Origin: Halococcus saccharolyticus DSM 5350
GTDB taxonomy: Archaea > Halobacteriota > Halobacteria > Halobacteriales > Halococcaceae
Length of the DNA stretch: 64,000 nucleotides
Reading direction: 5' to 3'
Assembly: GCF_000336915.1 (NCBI RefSeq)
Contig: NZ_AOMD01000033.1
Coordinates: 54,123 to 118,122 of the forward strand
The notes beneath the pieces were generated by a model. It was not told the DNA's origin. It worked only from the letters and a program-made list of their open reading frames with translations, and did no database searches. The position numbers and the translations under genes are program-made. Shown one piece after another: positions 19,910-29,631 of the stretch; positions within the stretch are counted from its first letter, which is position 1, and every line of letters begins with the position of its first letter.

Positions 19910-19915
19910 TTTATG
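19910..19915 (+). promoter_or_regulatory. TATA-like element of the class V aminotransferase gene
   Basis: TTTATG 24-29 nt before ATG 19939. Implies a leaderless transcript. Confidence 0.5.
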
Positions 19916-19938
19916 TGAGCCGAGACGGACACTCGGGT

Positions 19939-21111
19939 ATGACCGACGACGAGTTCCTGCTGCTCAATCCCGGGCCGGTGCCCGTGACGAGCGCAGTCCG
20001 CGAGGCAATGGACGCGCCGATGGTTTCACACCGCTCGGCCGACTTCGAGGCGGTGTACGAGCGCGCCCAGAACGGGCTCGATTACGTCTTCGAACACTCG
20101 ACGCCACAGGAGCAGTCGACCAGTGCCGGCGGGACCAGTCTCGTTCTCAACGGCACGGCGACGATGGGGATGGAGGCCGCCGTCGCCAACCTCGTCGGCG
20201 AGGGCGACAAAGTGGTCGCGCTCGTCAACGGCAAGTTCGGCCGGCGCTTCGCACGGATCGCCGCACGATACGCATCGGTAACCCGGGTCGAGGTCGAGTG
20301 GGGCGACTCGCTCGATCCCGACGATGTCGCCGAGGCCGTCACCGACGACACCGATCTCGTGACGATGGTCCACAACGAAACCAGTACTGGAATACTGAAC
20401 CCCGTTCCCGAGGTGGGCGAGATCGCCGCCGCCCACGACACCCGGTTCGTCGTCGACGGCGTGACCTCGATCGGCGGGGACGTCTTCCGGATCGACGACT
20501 GGAACGTCGACATCGCGATCACCGACTCACAGAAGGCGCTCGCCGCACCGCCCGGCGTCAGCGCGATGTACGTGACCGACCGTGTGGTCGAGCATCTCGA
20601 CGGCGAGCGCGCACCGTTCTACGCCGACCTCGACTGGCATCTCCGGAAGGCCGACGATAACCAGACCCCCTTCACGAGCGCCGTCCCGCTCTTTCGGGCG
20701 CTCGCGGTGGCGGTCGAGGAGATCGAGTCGGAGGGAATGGAAGCCCGAATCGACCGTCACCGTCGGCAGGCGGCCGCTTTCCGATCGGGATTCGACGGGA
20801 TGGGACTCGACGGGTTCCCCACGCTCGGCGACGCGAGCACCCACTCGAACACCGTGACGGCCATCTCGCTGCCCGCATCGGTTCGCGAGAATCCCGAGGA
20901 GTTCTTCGCCGCGGTCGACGAGCGCAACGTTTCGATCAGCGGTGGCCAGGCCCACCTCGGCGGCGAGATATTCCGAGTGAGCAATATGGGCCACCTCGCG
21001 GACGAACAGGTGCTTCGCGGAATTCGAACCGTGGGCGAGGCGTTTACCGACGTCGGCGTCGATGTCGATCTCGACGCGGGGCTCGACGACGCCCGCGCAC
21101 AGCTCGACTGA
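19939..21111 (+). CDS. Class V PLP-dependent aminotransferase (serine/alanine-glyoxylate type)
   Basis: 390 aa from ATG 19939 (MTDDEFLLLNPGPVPVT). The LNPGPVPV start, SHRSADFEAVY, NGTATMGMEAAVANLVG, the PLP-aspartate region RFVVDGVTSIGGD and the Schiff-base lysine in ITDSQKALAAPPG place it in the serine-pyruvate/alanine-glyoxylate branch of fold-type I enzymes. A methanogen member of this branch acts as phosphoserine aminotransferase. With SerB (24.3 kb) and SerA (27.7 kb) in the same window, that role is attractive here, but the substrate is inferred, not shown. Confidence 0.85.
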   Translation: MTDDEFLLLNPGPVPVTSAVREAMDAPMVSHRSADFEAVYERAQNGLDYVFEHSTPQEQSTSAGGTSLVLNGTATMGMEAAVANLVGEGDKVVALVNGKFGRRFARIAARYASVTRVEVEWGDSLDPDDVAEAVTDDTDLVTMVHNETSTGILNPVPEVGEIAAAHDTRFVVDGVTSIGGDVFRIDDWNVDIAITDSQKALAAPPGVSAMYVTDRVVEHLDGERAPFYADLDWHLRKADDNQTPFTSAVPLFRALAVAVEEIESEGMEARIDRHRRQAAAFRSGFDGMGLDGFPTLGDASTHSNTVTAISLPASVRENPEEFFAAVDERNVSISGGQAHLGGEIFRVSNMGHLADEQVLRGIRTVGEAFTDVGVDVDLDAGLDDARAQLD

Positions 21112-21155
21112 TTGCCGGCTACCGGGCGGTCGATGGGCGGCCCGACGATCGTCGA

Positions 21156-21632
21156 TTACTCCTCGGAGCGCTCTTCGACCTCGATCTCGGTCCAGTCGGC
21201 GTCCGCCGGCGGCCCTGCGTCGGCTCCATCGGTGCCAGCGTCCTCGACCATCGCGCCGATCTCGTCGGCGAGTTCGTCGACGTCGCCGGCAGCCATCAGC
21301 CCCCGAGCCCGCTCGATGGCCGCGTTGGCGTCGCCGTGTTCGACCAGCGCCACCGCGGCCGCCTCGCCCGCCCGTCCGCCGACCTCGGTGCCGGCGGTCT
21401 CGGTCACGATCCGACCGAGCAGTCCGTTGTTGTTCACGCCCTTTGCGGCCGCACGACCGATGAGTTTGCCGAGCGTTCGGCCGAGTTGCTCGTACTCGAC
21501 GGCGTCGTCGAGCGCTGCCCCCTCGGCGAGCGCGTCGATATCGAGCGCCTCCATGATGTCTTCGAGCACGTCGCTCGCGAAATACGCCGCGAGGCCCCGC
21601 TCGATCGCTTCCTCGGGTGTGTCGTCGGACAT
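21156..21632 (-). CDS. Conserved helical hypothetical protein
   Basis: 158 aa from ATG 21632 (MSDDTPEEAIERGLAAYFAS). It is predicted mainly helical, strongly acidic and without membrane segments or cysteines. Recognisable stretches are DIMEALDIDALAEGAALDDA, QLGRTLGKLIGRAAAKGVNN and IVTETAGTEVGGRAGEAAA; the tail is disordered and Asp/Glu-rich. I do not recognise the family. It is divergent from metY and convergent with the aminotransferase gene. Steady acidic codon use suggests a real resident haloarchaeal gene. Confidence 0.7.
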   Translation of the reverse strand: MSDDTPEEAIERGLAAYFASDVLEDIMEALDIDALAEGAALDDAVEYEQLGRTLGKLIGRAAAKGVNNNGLLGRIVTETAGTEVGGRAGEAAAVALVEHGDANAAIERARGLMAAGDVDELADEIGAMVEDAGTDGADAGPPADADWTEIEVEERSEE

Positions 21633-21754
21633 ACTGATCGTCTTCTCTGCGGGACTCTCGCCGAATAGGGTTGTGGTTGGCAGGGGCAAGGCCGCTACGA
21701 ACAGCCGACCAGCGGCCCCACAGGACGGGGACCGGCGACACTTGCCGTAACTCG

Positions 21755-21762
21755 TGGTTATA
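21755..21762 (+). promoter_or_regulatory. TATA-like element of metYX
   Basis: GGTTATAGA at about 21754-21762, 29-37 nt before ATG 21791. Confidence 0.4.
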
Positions 21763-21790
21763 GATACGAGCAGATATATGCACCACATAC

Positions 21791-23074
21791 ATGACCGACG
21801 ACGAGCAGCGAGGCTTCGGGACACGGTGTATCCATGCCGGACAGGAGTCGGATCCGGCGACAGGATCGCGCGCGCCCCCGCTGTACCAGACCACCTCCTA
21901 CACCTTCGACGACGCCGACCGCGCCGCCGATCTCTACGCCCTCGAAGCAGAGGGCGACATCTACTCCCGGATCTCGAATCCGACTGTGGCCACGCTCGAA
22001 CGCCGCCTTGCCGACCTCGAAGGCGGTGTGGGCGCGCTCTGTACCGCGTCGGGGATGGCCGCGCTCGATGCCGCAACCTTCCTGCTCTGCGAGGCTGGTG
22101 ACAACGTGGTAAGTGCCGCCTCGATCTACGGCGGCACCCACGCCTACCTCACTCATACCGCTGCGCGCCGCGGGATCGAGGCGCGGTTCGTCGACACGCT
22201 CGATCCCGCAGCGTACGACGAAGCGATCGACGAAAACACCGCCTACGTCCACTGCGAGACCATCGGCAACCCCTCCTTGGTGACACCCGACCTCGAAGCC
22301 GTCGCCGCCGTCGCCCACGATCACGGCGTTCCACTCTTCGTCGACAACACCTTCGCCACGCCCGCGCTGTGTCGCCCACTCGAACACGGTGCGGACCTCG
22401 TCTGGGAGTCGACCACGAAGTGGATTCACGGCTCAGGAACCACCGTGGGTGGCGCGCTGATCGACGCCGGATCGTTCCCGTGGGCCGAGTACCCCGAGAA
22501 GTATCCCGAGATCGGCGGTGACAACCCCGCCTTTCACGGTCTGAACTTCGCCGAGGAGTTCGGCGACCGTGCGTTCACTGCGGCTGCCCGCCAGCGCGCG
22601 ATCCGGAGCCTCGGCGATCAGCAGTCGCCGTTCGACGCATGGGTCACCCTCCAAGGGCTCGAAACTCTCGATCTCCGAATGGAACGCCACTCCGCGAACG
22701 CCCACGGCGTCGCCGAGTTCCTCGCCGACCACGACGAAGTCTCGTGGGTCGCCTACCCCGGTCTCGACGATCACGAGACCCACGACGCCGCCAGCGAGTA
22801 TCTCGACGGTAGGTTCGGCGGAATGATCGCGTTCGGACTGGAGGGAGGCTACGAGGCCGGCAAGCGCCTCTGTGAGGACACCGACCTCGCGAGCTTCCTC
22901 GCGAACGTCGGCGACGCGAAGACGCTGGTGATCCATCCCGCGAGCACGACCCACGCCCAGCTCTCGGCCGAACAGCAGCGCGCCTCGGGTGTGACGCCCG
23001 ATCTCGTCCGGCTCTCCGTGGGCATCGAGGACGAGGCGGACATCGTTGCCGACCTCGACGAGGCGATCGCATGA
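21791..23074 (+). CDS. metY: O-acetylhomoserine aminocarboxypropyltransferase (sulfhydrylase)
   Basis: 427 aa, Cys/Met metabolism PLP enzyme. It makes homocysteine from O-acetylhomoserine and sulfide. Seen are the N-terminal [20 protein letters not shown], the [20 protein letters not shown] segment, [12 protein letters not shown]-binding [10 protein letters not shown] and the Schiff-base lysine in [15 protein letters not shown]. Length (about 430) and the longer middle loop fit MetY better than cystathionine gamma-synthase (about 380). The ATGA overlap with metX shows an operon for direct sulfhydrylation. Confidence 0.92.
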   Translation: MTDDEQRGFGTRCIHAGQESDPATGSRAPPLYQTTSYTFDDADRAADLYALEAEGDIYSRISNPTVATLERRLADLEGGVGALCTASGMAALDAATFLLCEAGDNVVSAASIYGGTHAYLTHTAARRGIEARFVDTLDPAAYDEAIDENTAYVHCETIGNPSLVTPDLEAVAAVAHDHGVPLFVDNTFATPALCRPLEHGADLVWESTTKWIHGSGTTVGGALIDAGSFPWAEYPEKYPEIGGDNPAFHGLNFAEEFGDRAFTAAARQRAIRSLGDQQSPFDAWVTLQGLETLDLRMERHSANAHGVAEFLADHDEVSWVAYPGLDDHETHDAASEYLDGRFGGMIAFGLEGGYEAGKRLCEDTDLASFLANVGDAKTLVIHPASTTHAQLSAEQQRASGVTPDLVRLSVGIEDEADIVADLDEAIA

Positions 23075-24321
23075 CCCGCGCGACGCGCGACACCCGATCG
23101 ATCGGCGCGTTCGAGTTCGAGTGCGGCGAATCGATTTCGGAGCTGGAACTCGCCTACGAGACCTACGGCGAGTTCACCGGCGACAACGCGGTCTTGGTCT
23201 GTCACGCGCTCACCGGCAGCGCCCACGTCGCCAGCGGCCCACGAGGAAGCGAGTCGAGCCCTCGATCCGGCGACGGTGGCCAACACGGTGACGCGGCGGG
23301 CCAGGCCCGCGCGTGGTGGGACGCGATCGTGGGGCCAGGCAAGGCGATCGACACCACGGAGTACTTCGTGGTCTGTGTCAACGTCCCCGGTTCGTGTTAC
23401 GGATCGACGGGTCCCGCCTCGATCGATCCCGCAACCGACGAGCCCTACGGGGCCGACTTCCCGCCGGTTACGGTGACCGACTGGACCCGCGCCCAGCGCC
23501 GGCTGCTCGACGACCTCGGCGTCTCCTCGCTCCACGCCGTCGTCGGCGGCTCCGTGGGCGGGATGAACGTCCTCGAATGGGTGAAGCGCTACCCCGATCG
23601 GGTCGAGCGCGCGATCCCCGTAGCGACCGCCGCGCGGCTCGACTCCCAGTGTGTCGCCATCGACGGGATCGCCCGCCGGGCGATCACGACCGACCCCGAT
23701 TGGAACGGCGGCGACTACTACGGTGGCCCCAACCCCGACGACGGCCTCGCGCTCGCGCGCCAGCTCGGCCACGTGATGTACCTCTCGAAAGAGTCGATGG
23801 CGAACAAGTTCGGCCGGCGCGCTGCGGGCCGGGACGCCGTGCGCGATACGTTCCCTGCCGATCCCGCCGCTGGCTTCTTTCCCTACCGTGATGTCGAATC
23901 GTACCTCGATTACAACGCCGACGCGTTCGTCGATCGCTTCGACGCCAACAGCTACCTGTACCTCACGCGTGCGATGGACGACTACGACCTCGCGGCGGGC
24001 CACGGATCCGACGCCGACGCGCTCGCGGGGTTCGACGGCGAAGTGCTCTGTCTCTCCTTCACCGGCGACTGGCATTTCACCACGGATCAGGCCGCAGCCC
24101 TCGCCGACGCGTTCCGGACTGCGGGCGTCGAGACTGCCCACCACGTGATCGACTCCGACCACGGCCACGACGCCTTCCTCGTCGAACCCGAGAACGTCGG
24201 CCCACCGATCGCCGATTTCCTCGCCGACGGCGTCGCCGGCCGAGCGGTGACCGACGCGCGCACCGGTACCGACCGCGAGACCGCGTTCGCACCGGTCCAC
24301 GCCAGCCTGTTCGGCGACTGA
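23071..24321 (+). CDS. metX: Homoserine O-acetyltransferase
   Basis: 416 aa, alpha/beta hydrolase fold. It activates homoserine with acetyl-CoA for MetY. Motifs are [19 protein letters not shown], the nucleophile elbow VGGSVGGMN (catalytic Ser), and an acid/base pair near the C-terminus (Asp in FTGDWHF and His in [12 protein letters not shown]). Haloarchaeal and bacterial MetX share all of these. It overlaps metY by ATGA and converges with serB after only 3 nt. A short Ser/Gly-rich insert ([17 protein letters not shown]) follows the first strand. Confidence 0.94.
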   Translation: MTRATRDTRSIGAFEFECGESISELELAYETYGEFTGDNAVLVCHALTGSAHVASGPRGSESSPRSGDGGQHGDAAGQARAWWDAIVGPGKAIDTTEYFVVCVNVPGSCYGSTGPASIDPATDEPYGADFPPVTVTDWTRAQRRLLDDLGVSSLHAVVGGSVGGMNVLEWVKRYPDRVERAIPVATAARLDSQCVAIDGIARRAITTDPDWNGGDYYGGPNPDDGLALARQLGHVMYLSKESMANKFGRRAAGRDAVRDTFPADPAAGFFPYRDVESYLDYNADAFVDRFDANSYLYLTRAMDDYDLAAGHGSDADALAGFDGEVLCLSFTGDWHFTTDQAAALADAFRTAGVETAHHVIDSDHGHDAFLVEPENVGPPIADFLADGVAGRAVTDARTGTDRETAFAPVHASLFGD

Positions 24322-24324
24322 CGC

Positions 24325-24963
24325 TCAGAGAACTCCCTGTTCTTCGAGGAGGGTTTGCAGCGTGTCCATCGACGTCACGATTTCGTCACAGTGTGGCTCG
24401 ACTGCAGGTTTCGGCTCGTACCCCACCGCGAACCCCGCGACCTCGAGCATCGGGAGGTCGTTCGCGCCGTCGCCGACCGCTATCGTGTCCTCGAGCGTGA
24501 GACCGGCGTTGTTGGCGACCGCCCGGAGCGCGTCGTCTTTCGTCCCCTCGATCAGCGGGCCCTCGACCTCGCCGGTGAGGTCGCCCTCGTCGTCGAAGAC
24601 GAGCTGGTTGGCGACGATGGTGTCGACCGGGAGATCGTTCCGCGCGAGCGCGCTCTCGACCCCCCTGCCGAACCCCCCAGTAATAATCGCCGTAACCACG
24701 CCAGCATCGTTCAATGCGCGGATGACGTCGCCGGTCCCTGGTCGCAGCTCGACATGCTCGAAGGCTGACTCGACTGCGTCTGCCGAGAGGCCGTCGAGCA
24801 GGCCGACCCGCTCGCGGAGGCTCTCCGCGTAGCCGATCTCGTCGTTCATTGCCCGCTCGGTGATCGCCGCCATTTCGTCGGCCACCCCACGCTGTGCGCC
24901 GAGCAGGACCGTCATCTCCGAGTCCGAAAGCGTACCGTCGAAGTCGAACGCGACGAGTGTCAT
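24325..24963 (-). CDS. serB: Phosphoserine phosphatase
   Basis: 212 aa, HAD superfamily. Final step of serine synthesis: phosphoserine to serine. Motif I FDFDGTLSDSE carries the nucleophile Asp (about residue 7) and its partner (about 9). The central IITGGFGRGVESAL is motif II, Lys in EGTKDDALR is motif III, and AVGDGANDLPML is motif IV. The cap region of about 60 residues (RGVADEMAAITERAMNDEIG) is typical of SerB. An alternative within the same family would be a related HAD phosphatase, but the full pattern favours SerB. Confidence 0.9.
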   Translation of the reverse strand: MTLVAFDFDGTLSDSEMTVLLGAQRGVADEMAAITERAMNDEIGYAESLRERVGLLDGLSADAVESAFEHVELRPGTGDVIRALNDAGVVTAIITGGFGRGVESALARNDLPVDTIVANQLVFDDEGDLTGEVEGPLIEGTKDDALRAVANNAGLTLEDTIAVGDGANDLPMLEVAGFAVGYEPKPAVEPHCDEIVTSMDTLQTLLEEQGVL

Positions 24964-25032
24964 GACTGAGCCTTCGGCGCGCGCGGTTTCAATGTATCCG
25001 AATCCGGCGATCGCCGAGCCGGTGTGGACGAA

Positions 25033-27072
25033 TCACTCTTCTTCGTGAGCGATGGCGAACGTCCGCGCGCTCGCGCGGTCGGTTTCGAGGAGCTCCATCG
25101 CCTCCGCCGCGGGTCTGAATGCGACGGTTCCGGCGTAGGCCATCGCGTACGCACCGGTCACCAGCCCCCGAGCATCGCCGGCTATCTCGATGGAAGCCGA
25201 TCCGTCACGATGGGCGAGGTTGTTACGATCGATCCCGTACCAGACCGCTCCGCCCTCGACCGTCGACACCGCCGTGCTCGCTTCGCTCAGCGGCTGTCGT
25301 CCGTCGTCGCCGACCACATCGAGTCCTTCGATACCTCCTGGCTCGTTCCCTCCCCCGGTTGTCTTCTCAGTGGACACCCAGAGATCGAAGTGGTCGTCGG
25401 GATCGAACCCGTCGCGCGATTCGAGCCGTCCCAGTCGCTCGCGCTGTGTGCGGTGATCGGGGAAGACGAGTTCGTCGGGTGGTCGTTGTGGTTCACCGAG
25501 TTTCACATCGAACTGTCGTGAATCGCCAGCTGCGAGCCGTGTGTTCGCACGTTCGTGGCCCACACTGAACTCGTGGACGTCCGATCGCGAGCCATACAGC
25601 TCCGTCGCTGCCGGCTCCGCGAGATAGGTGCTCACGTCTTCGGGCATCGCCAGCACGGCGTCGAGACGCGCGCCGTCGCTGTCGGGGGCGGTGTCGACGG
25701 CGACTTCGAGGCTACCGTCCCGATCGAAGTGCTCGCGCGAGAGGCCCCGGAAGATCGACGTGCGTTCGGAGCTGTCGTCGTACGGGTAGTCGCCATCGAC
25801 GTAGCCGTCGAAATTCCCGACGAACTGCCACTCGCCAGCTCGGGTTCGCAGCGAGAGCCGGTGCTCGTAGAAGTCGAACCCCGACCCGACGAGCCAGAGA
25901 TCGAACCGATCGCTCGCGCTTGACTCCGCCGACGTATCGCGTTTTGCCCGGAGCGCGGCGTAGGCGTACTGGTAGCGGTCGCGAGCGAACGTCAGCGTGC
26001 TGGCGCATGGTCCGTCGCGCGCCGCCGGTCCGACGTTCGGAACGAAGGGATCGAACCCGTGTTTCGTCGCCTTGTACGCCGTCCTCGCGTACCAACCGAC
26101 GCCCTCCGCGCCGGCCCCGAGCGCCGCCCGGAGATCCATCCATATCGCCTGCCGGCTCGGGGTGTACTGGGGGTTGATCGTGTGGGCCTCGCCGAGGTAG
26201 CTGACCGGTCGATCGTCGGTCAGCTCCCGTGCGTTCGTGACGAGACTCCGAACCGCGGCGTTCGCGGGGCCGGGACCCACGTCTTTGGCGTACCAGCCCC
26301 GATAGAAGTCGGTGAACGTGAAATCGGGCAGCGCACCCCGGGATTTCAGGTCCGTCGTGAGCGTCTCGAACGTCCCCGGCTGCTTCCCGTCGACGATGTA
26401 CGGGAAGTGGACGAAGATCCCGACGTCGACGTTCGGCGCGACGTTCTCGATGCGTCGTTTCTGCGCGGCGAAGATCCGTGGGCCGAGGCGTTCGAGGTTT
26501 GCGACGGCGCGATCGTTCCACGTCCCGTCCTCGTTCCATCGCCCACCGACGGGAGCTTCCTGCCAGAGCACGATCCGACCTGTCGGGAAGAACTCTCGAT
26601 AACGACGGACGACGGCTTCGAGTCCGTCGAGGTGGCGTCGGCGCTTCGCTCCATCACCGACGAACTCGCCCGGTGTGAGCTGTTTGAGCACGCCAACGTT
26701 CAGCCACGCCTCGGTGCCGTGGCGGGCGGCCGCAGCCAGGGGCTTTTCGAGTGCCGCCAGGTCATCGGCGTCGGCGTCCGCCTTCGCGATGACCACCGCG
26801 AGATCGTGACGGCCGGCGAACGCGAAGAGGTTCTCGCGCACGCGCTCGTCCTTCCAGATCTTCTGTTCGGCCCAGACGAAATCGGAATATCCGGTTTCGG
26901 CGTCAGTGGTCGTCGTCTCCCCTCGACGCGTGTCGCTGCCGGTTTCCTGGCTTTCGGTCGTGTCGCCCGGACTGTTCGTCGCGGCCCCGTCACGATCGCT
27001 CTCGCCGGAGCAGCCCGCGAGTCCGATCATCCCGGCCGCTGCGGCCGCGTCGAGGAACCGCCGACGTCTCAT
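25033..27072 (-). CDS. Secreted lipoprotein with TIM-barrel-like (glycosidase-like) domain
   Basis: 679 aa from ATG 27072. Tat-type signal MRRRRFLDAAAAAG ends in the lipobox LAGC (Cys21), followed by a Ser/Thr/Glu-rich spacer (to about 60). The central part (about 65-390) reads as alternating strands and helices typical of a (beta/alpha)8 barrel, with acidic residues at strand ends: LWQEAPVGGRWNEDG, VGIFVHFPYIVDG, FTFTDFYRGWYAKD, YLGEAHTINPQY and GAEGVGWYARTAYK. The C-terminal 280 residues are beta-rich, perhaps carbohydrate-binding. This arrangement suggests a polysaccharide- or glycoprotein-acting hydrolase on the cell surface, but I cannot name a family, and the catalytic pair is not proven. 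Confidence 0.7.
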   Translation of the reverse strand: MRRRRFLDAAAAAGMIGLAGCSGESDRDGAATNSPGDTTESQETGSDTRRGETTTTDAETGYSDFVWAEQKIWKDERVRENLFAFAGRHDLAVVIAKADADADDLAALEKPLAAAARHGTEAWLNVGVLKQLTPGEFVGDGAKRRRHLDGLEAVVRRYREFFPTGRIVLWQEAPVGGRWNEDGTWNDRAVANLERLGPRIFAAQKRRIENVAPNVDVGIFVHFPYIVDGKQPGTFETLTTDLKSRGALPDFTFTDFYRGWYAKDVGPGPANAAVRSLVTNARELTDDRPVSYLGEAHTINPQYTPSRQAIWMDLRAALGAGAEGVGWYARTAYKATKHGFDPFVPNVGPAARDGPCASTLTFARDRYQYAYAALRAKRDTSAESSASDRFDLWLVGSGFDFYEHRLSLRTRAGEWQFVGNFDGYVDGDYPYDDSSERTSIFRGLSREHFDRDGSLEVAVDTAPDSDGARLDAVLAMPEDVSTYLAEPAATELYGSRSDVHEFSVGHERANTRLAAGDSRQFDVKLGEPQRPPDELVFPDHRTQRERLGRLESRDGFDPDDHFDLWVSTEKTTGGGNEPGGIEGLDVVGDDGRQPLSEASTAVSTVEGGAVWYGIDRNNLAHRDGSASIEIAGDARGLVTGAYAMAYAGTVAFRPAAEAMELLETDRASARTFAIAHEEE

Positions 27073-27228
27073 CGATGGGTGATGGGCGAGCACTCGAATA
27101 AGCGCTCGGGTGCAGCGACGACGCTTCGCTCGCACGTCGATATCGTCATGGCTACGAGACCCGCTCGCCGTCGCCACAGGACCATCGTTCCACGCTCGCT
27201 GTCTCCTGTCGTGATCTTTTCCAGAACG

Positions 27229-27235
27229 TTTATCC
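27229..27235 (+). promoter_or_regulatory. TATA-like element of the 27258 membrane-protein gene
   Basis: GTTTATC about 23-29 nt ahead of ATG 27258, the leaderless spacing. Confidence 0.45.
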
Positions 27236-27257
27236 AACGACCGAGCGCGGCCTCGAT

Positions 27258-27635
27258 ATGTCCGACAACGATTCGTCGTCGCGGCTCGGGAGCGGTTCGA
27301 TCTCGTCGTCGACGGTCGTCACACTTACCGGATCGGTGCTCGGCGTTGCTGGAGCCTATATCACGCAGACGTGGGCCGGTGGTTCGTTCCTCGCGTTCGG
27401 TGCGCTGCTGGGCGTCGGCGTCGGCGTGCCGACGCTCTATCGTGAGTGGGACATCCGGTTCTCGCTGGGACGGGCGTTCGGCTGGGCGATCGTCGCCAGC
27501 GCTATCGCGTACGGCTTCTATGCGGTCGTCTTCGTGGCACTGACTCGTCTCGGCGTGAGCAGTGGTCTCGGCGACGGACTCGCCGGCGGCGCGACGGTCG
27601 CACTTGGAATCGCGTTCTCGCTGTACCGCAACTGA
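27258..27635 (+). CDS. Small hypothetical membrane protein
   Basis: 125 aa. A Ser-rich N-terminus (MSDNDSSSRLGSGSISSST) is followed by four hydrophobic segments (about 21-37, 43-60, 73-93 and 101-122) with one short charged loop (YREWDIRFSLGR). No cysteine or enzyme motif. I do not recognise the family. It is divergent from the lipoprotein gene (185 bp between starts) and lies 77 bp upstream of serA on the same strand. Confidence 0.7.
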   Translation: MSDNDSSSRLGSGSISSSTVVTLTGSVLGVAGAYITQTWAGGSFLAFGALLGVGVGVPTLYREWDIRFSLGRAFGWAIVASAIAYGFYAVVFVALTRLGVSSGLGDGLAGGATVALGIAFSLYRN

Positions 27636-27682
27636 GCCGGTTGGCTCCGACGCCGGCCGGCGAGTTGTGCCCGGGAAGCAAA

Positions 27683-27690
27683 GGTTATCC
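27683..27690 (+). promoter_or_regulatory. TATA-like element of serA
   Basis: GGTTATCC, 23-30 nt before ATG 27713. Confidence 0.45.
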
Positions 27691-27712
27691 CCGCCGCGTC
27701 GCTCGCCTCGAT

Positions 27713-29305
27713 ATGAAGATACTCGTCACCGATCCCATCGCGGAGCCGGGTCTCGACCGGTTGCGCGAGGCCGGTCATACCGTCGAGACGGCCTACGACG
27801 TTGAGGGCGACGCGCTCCACGCAGCGGTCGCCGACGCGAACGCACTCGTCGTCCGCTCGGGCACCGACGTCACCGAGGAGCTGTTCGCGGCCGCCGAGGA
27901 GCTCACCATCGTCGGCCGTGCGGGGATCGGGGTCGACAACATCGACATCGACGCCGCCACCGAGGCCGGCGTGATCGTCGCCAACGCTCCTGAAGGTAAC
28001 GTCCGCGCCGCCGCCGAACACACCGTCGCGATGACGTTCGCGGCCGCGCGATCGATCCCTCAGGCCCACACCCGACTGAAGGCCGGCGAGTGGGCCAAGA
28101 GCGACTATCTCGGGACGGAACTCAACGGCGCGACGCTCGGCATCGTCGGGTTTGGCCGCGTCGGCCAGGAGGTCGCGAAGAAACTCGACGGCCTCGGGAT
28201 GAACCTCGTGGCGTACGACCCCTACATCTCCGAGGAGCGCGCCGCTAATCTCGGTGCGGAGCTCGTCGAACTCGACGAGTGTCTCGCGAGCGCCGACGTG
28301 CTCACGATCCACACGCCGCTCACGCCCGAGACCGAGAACCTGATCGGCGAGGACGAACTCGACAGGCTGGGGAGAGGCTACCTCGTCAACTGTGCGCGCG
28401 GTGGCGTCGTCGACGAAGCGGCGCTCGCCGCCGCAGTGGCGGACGGATCGGTCGCGGGCGCGGCGATCGACGTTTTTGCAGAGGAGCCGGTCTCGCAGGA
28501 CAATCCGCTTCTGGATGTGGAAAACGCGATCGTCACCCCCCATCTCGCCGCGAGTACCCACGCCGCCCAGGAGAACGTCGCCACCTCGATCGCGGATCAG
28601 GTGCTCGCCGCGTTCGCGTCGAAACCCGTGATGAACGCGCTCAACGCCCCCTCGATGGATGCGAGTGCGTTCCCCCGGGTCCGGCCGTACCTCGATATCG
28701 CTTCGACCGCCGGCAAGATCGCGACCCAGCTCCTCGATGGGCGGATCGAGACGATCGAGGTGACCTACGAGGGCGACATCGCCGCGGAGGAGATCGATCT
28801 CGTCACCGCGAGCGCGCTGGAGGGCGTGTTCGAACCGCTCGAATGGCAGGTCAACGCGGTCAACGCCCCACGGATCGCCGAGGAGCGCGGGATCGAGGTC
28901 GTCGAGTCGAAGACCCGGACCGCGGAGGATTTCCAGAGCCTCGTCACCGTCACCGTTACGAATGGCGAGGAGGAGATCGGCGTCTGTGGCACCCTGTTCG
29001 CTGGCGAGGACCCCCGCATCGTCCGGATCGACGGGTTCCGGGTCGACGCGATCCCCGCCGGCCACATGCTGGTCGCGCGGAACGTCGACGAGCCGGGCCT
29101 GATCGGGTTCATCGGGACGGTGCTGGGCGACGCGGACGTCAACATCGCGGGGATGTTCAACGCCCGCCAGGTCATCGGCGGCGAGGCAATGACGGTATAC
29201 AATCTCGACGAGCCGGTTTCCGAGGAGCTTCAGGATCGACTGGAGGACGACGACCGCGTGATCGAGACGCGCTACATCGCACTGAACGGGACCGGAACGG
29301 AATAG
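27713..29305 (+). CDS. serA: D-3-phosphoglycerate dehydrogenase
   Basis: 530 aa from ATG 27713 (MKILVTDPIAEPGLDRL). First step of serine synthesis. Seen are the NAD-binding GIVGFGRVGQEVAKKL, catalytic Arg in NCARGGVVDE, Glu in FAEEPVSQDNPLL, and His in TPHLAASTHAAQENV. Beyond about residue 310 comes the intervening (ASB) domain, then a C-terminal ACT domain (HMLVARNVDEPGLIGFIGTV), where serine feedback binding occurs in long-form SerA. Length fits the long form. Confidence 0.96.
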   Translation: MKILVTDPIAEPGLDRLREAGHTVETAYDVEGDALHAAVADANALVVRSGTDVTEELFAAAEELTIVGRAGIGVDNIDIDAATEAGVIVANAPEGNVRAAAEHTVAMTFAAARSIPQAHTRLKAGEWAKSDYLGTELNGATLGIVGFGRVGQEVAKKLDGLGMNLVAYDPYISEERAANLGAELVELDECLASADVLTIHTPLTPETENLIGEDELDRLGRGYLVNCARGGVVDEAALAAAVADGSVAGAAIDVFAEEPVSQDNPLLDVENAIVTPHLAASTHAAQENVATSIADQVLAAFASKPVMNALNAPSMDASAFPRVRPYLDIASTAGKIATQLLDGRIETIEVTYEGDIAAEEIDLVTASALEGVFEPLEWQVNAVNAPRIAEERGIEVVESKTRTAEDFQSLVTVTVTNGEEEIGVCGTLFAGEDPRIVRIDGFRVDAIPAGHMLVARNVDEPGLIGFIGTVLGDADVNIAGMFNARQVIGGEAMTVYNLDEPVSEELQDRLEDDDRVIETRYIALNGTGTE

Positions 29306-29349
29306 CGCGCTGGACCGTTTGCCCGCCGTACCGAAGCGGTGGTGCCGAA

Positions 29350-29577
29350 TCAGACGCCGTGAGTGGTGTTCTTGATACCGACGTGTGCAAACAGCAGGAG
29401 GCTCGCGAGGAGCCAGCAGCCGATGGCTGTCCCGGTCACCACGCGCGGGACGAACCCTTCGGCCACGACAACCGTCACGACGGCACCGATCGCGAGTCCC
29501 GTCAACCACCGATAGCACCGCATGACGTTCTGCCGTGTCAGGTAGCGCCCATCGGTTTCGGCTTCTTCGGTCGCCAT
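29350..29577 (-). CDS. Small two-helix membrane protein
   Basis: 75 aa from ATG 29577 (MATEEAETDGRYLTRQNVMR). Two hydrophobic segments (about 23-45 and 47-67) follow a charged N-terminus with a CYRW motif. A TATA-like GGTAAATG lies about 30 nt upstream. No recognised family; acidic N-terminus and codon use support a real gene. Convergent with serA. Confidence 0.6.
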   Translation of the reverse strand: MATEEAETDGRYLTRQNVMRCYRWLTGLAIGAVVTVVVAEGFVPRVVTGTAIGCWLLASLLLFAHVGIKNTTHGV

Positions 29578-29631
29578 TGTCTCTGATATCAGGACAAGCC
29601 TCGGCGACATTTACCCTTTCCTCCGCGGTAT

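Noticed and set aside
20527..21894. Long minus-strand Arg-rich frame over the aminotransferase gene
   Set aside because: Antisense shadow; crosses the start of the real 158-aa gene in another frame.
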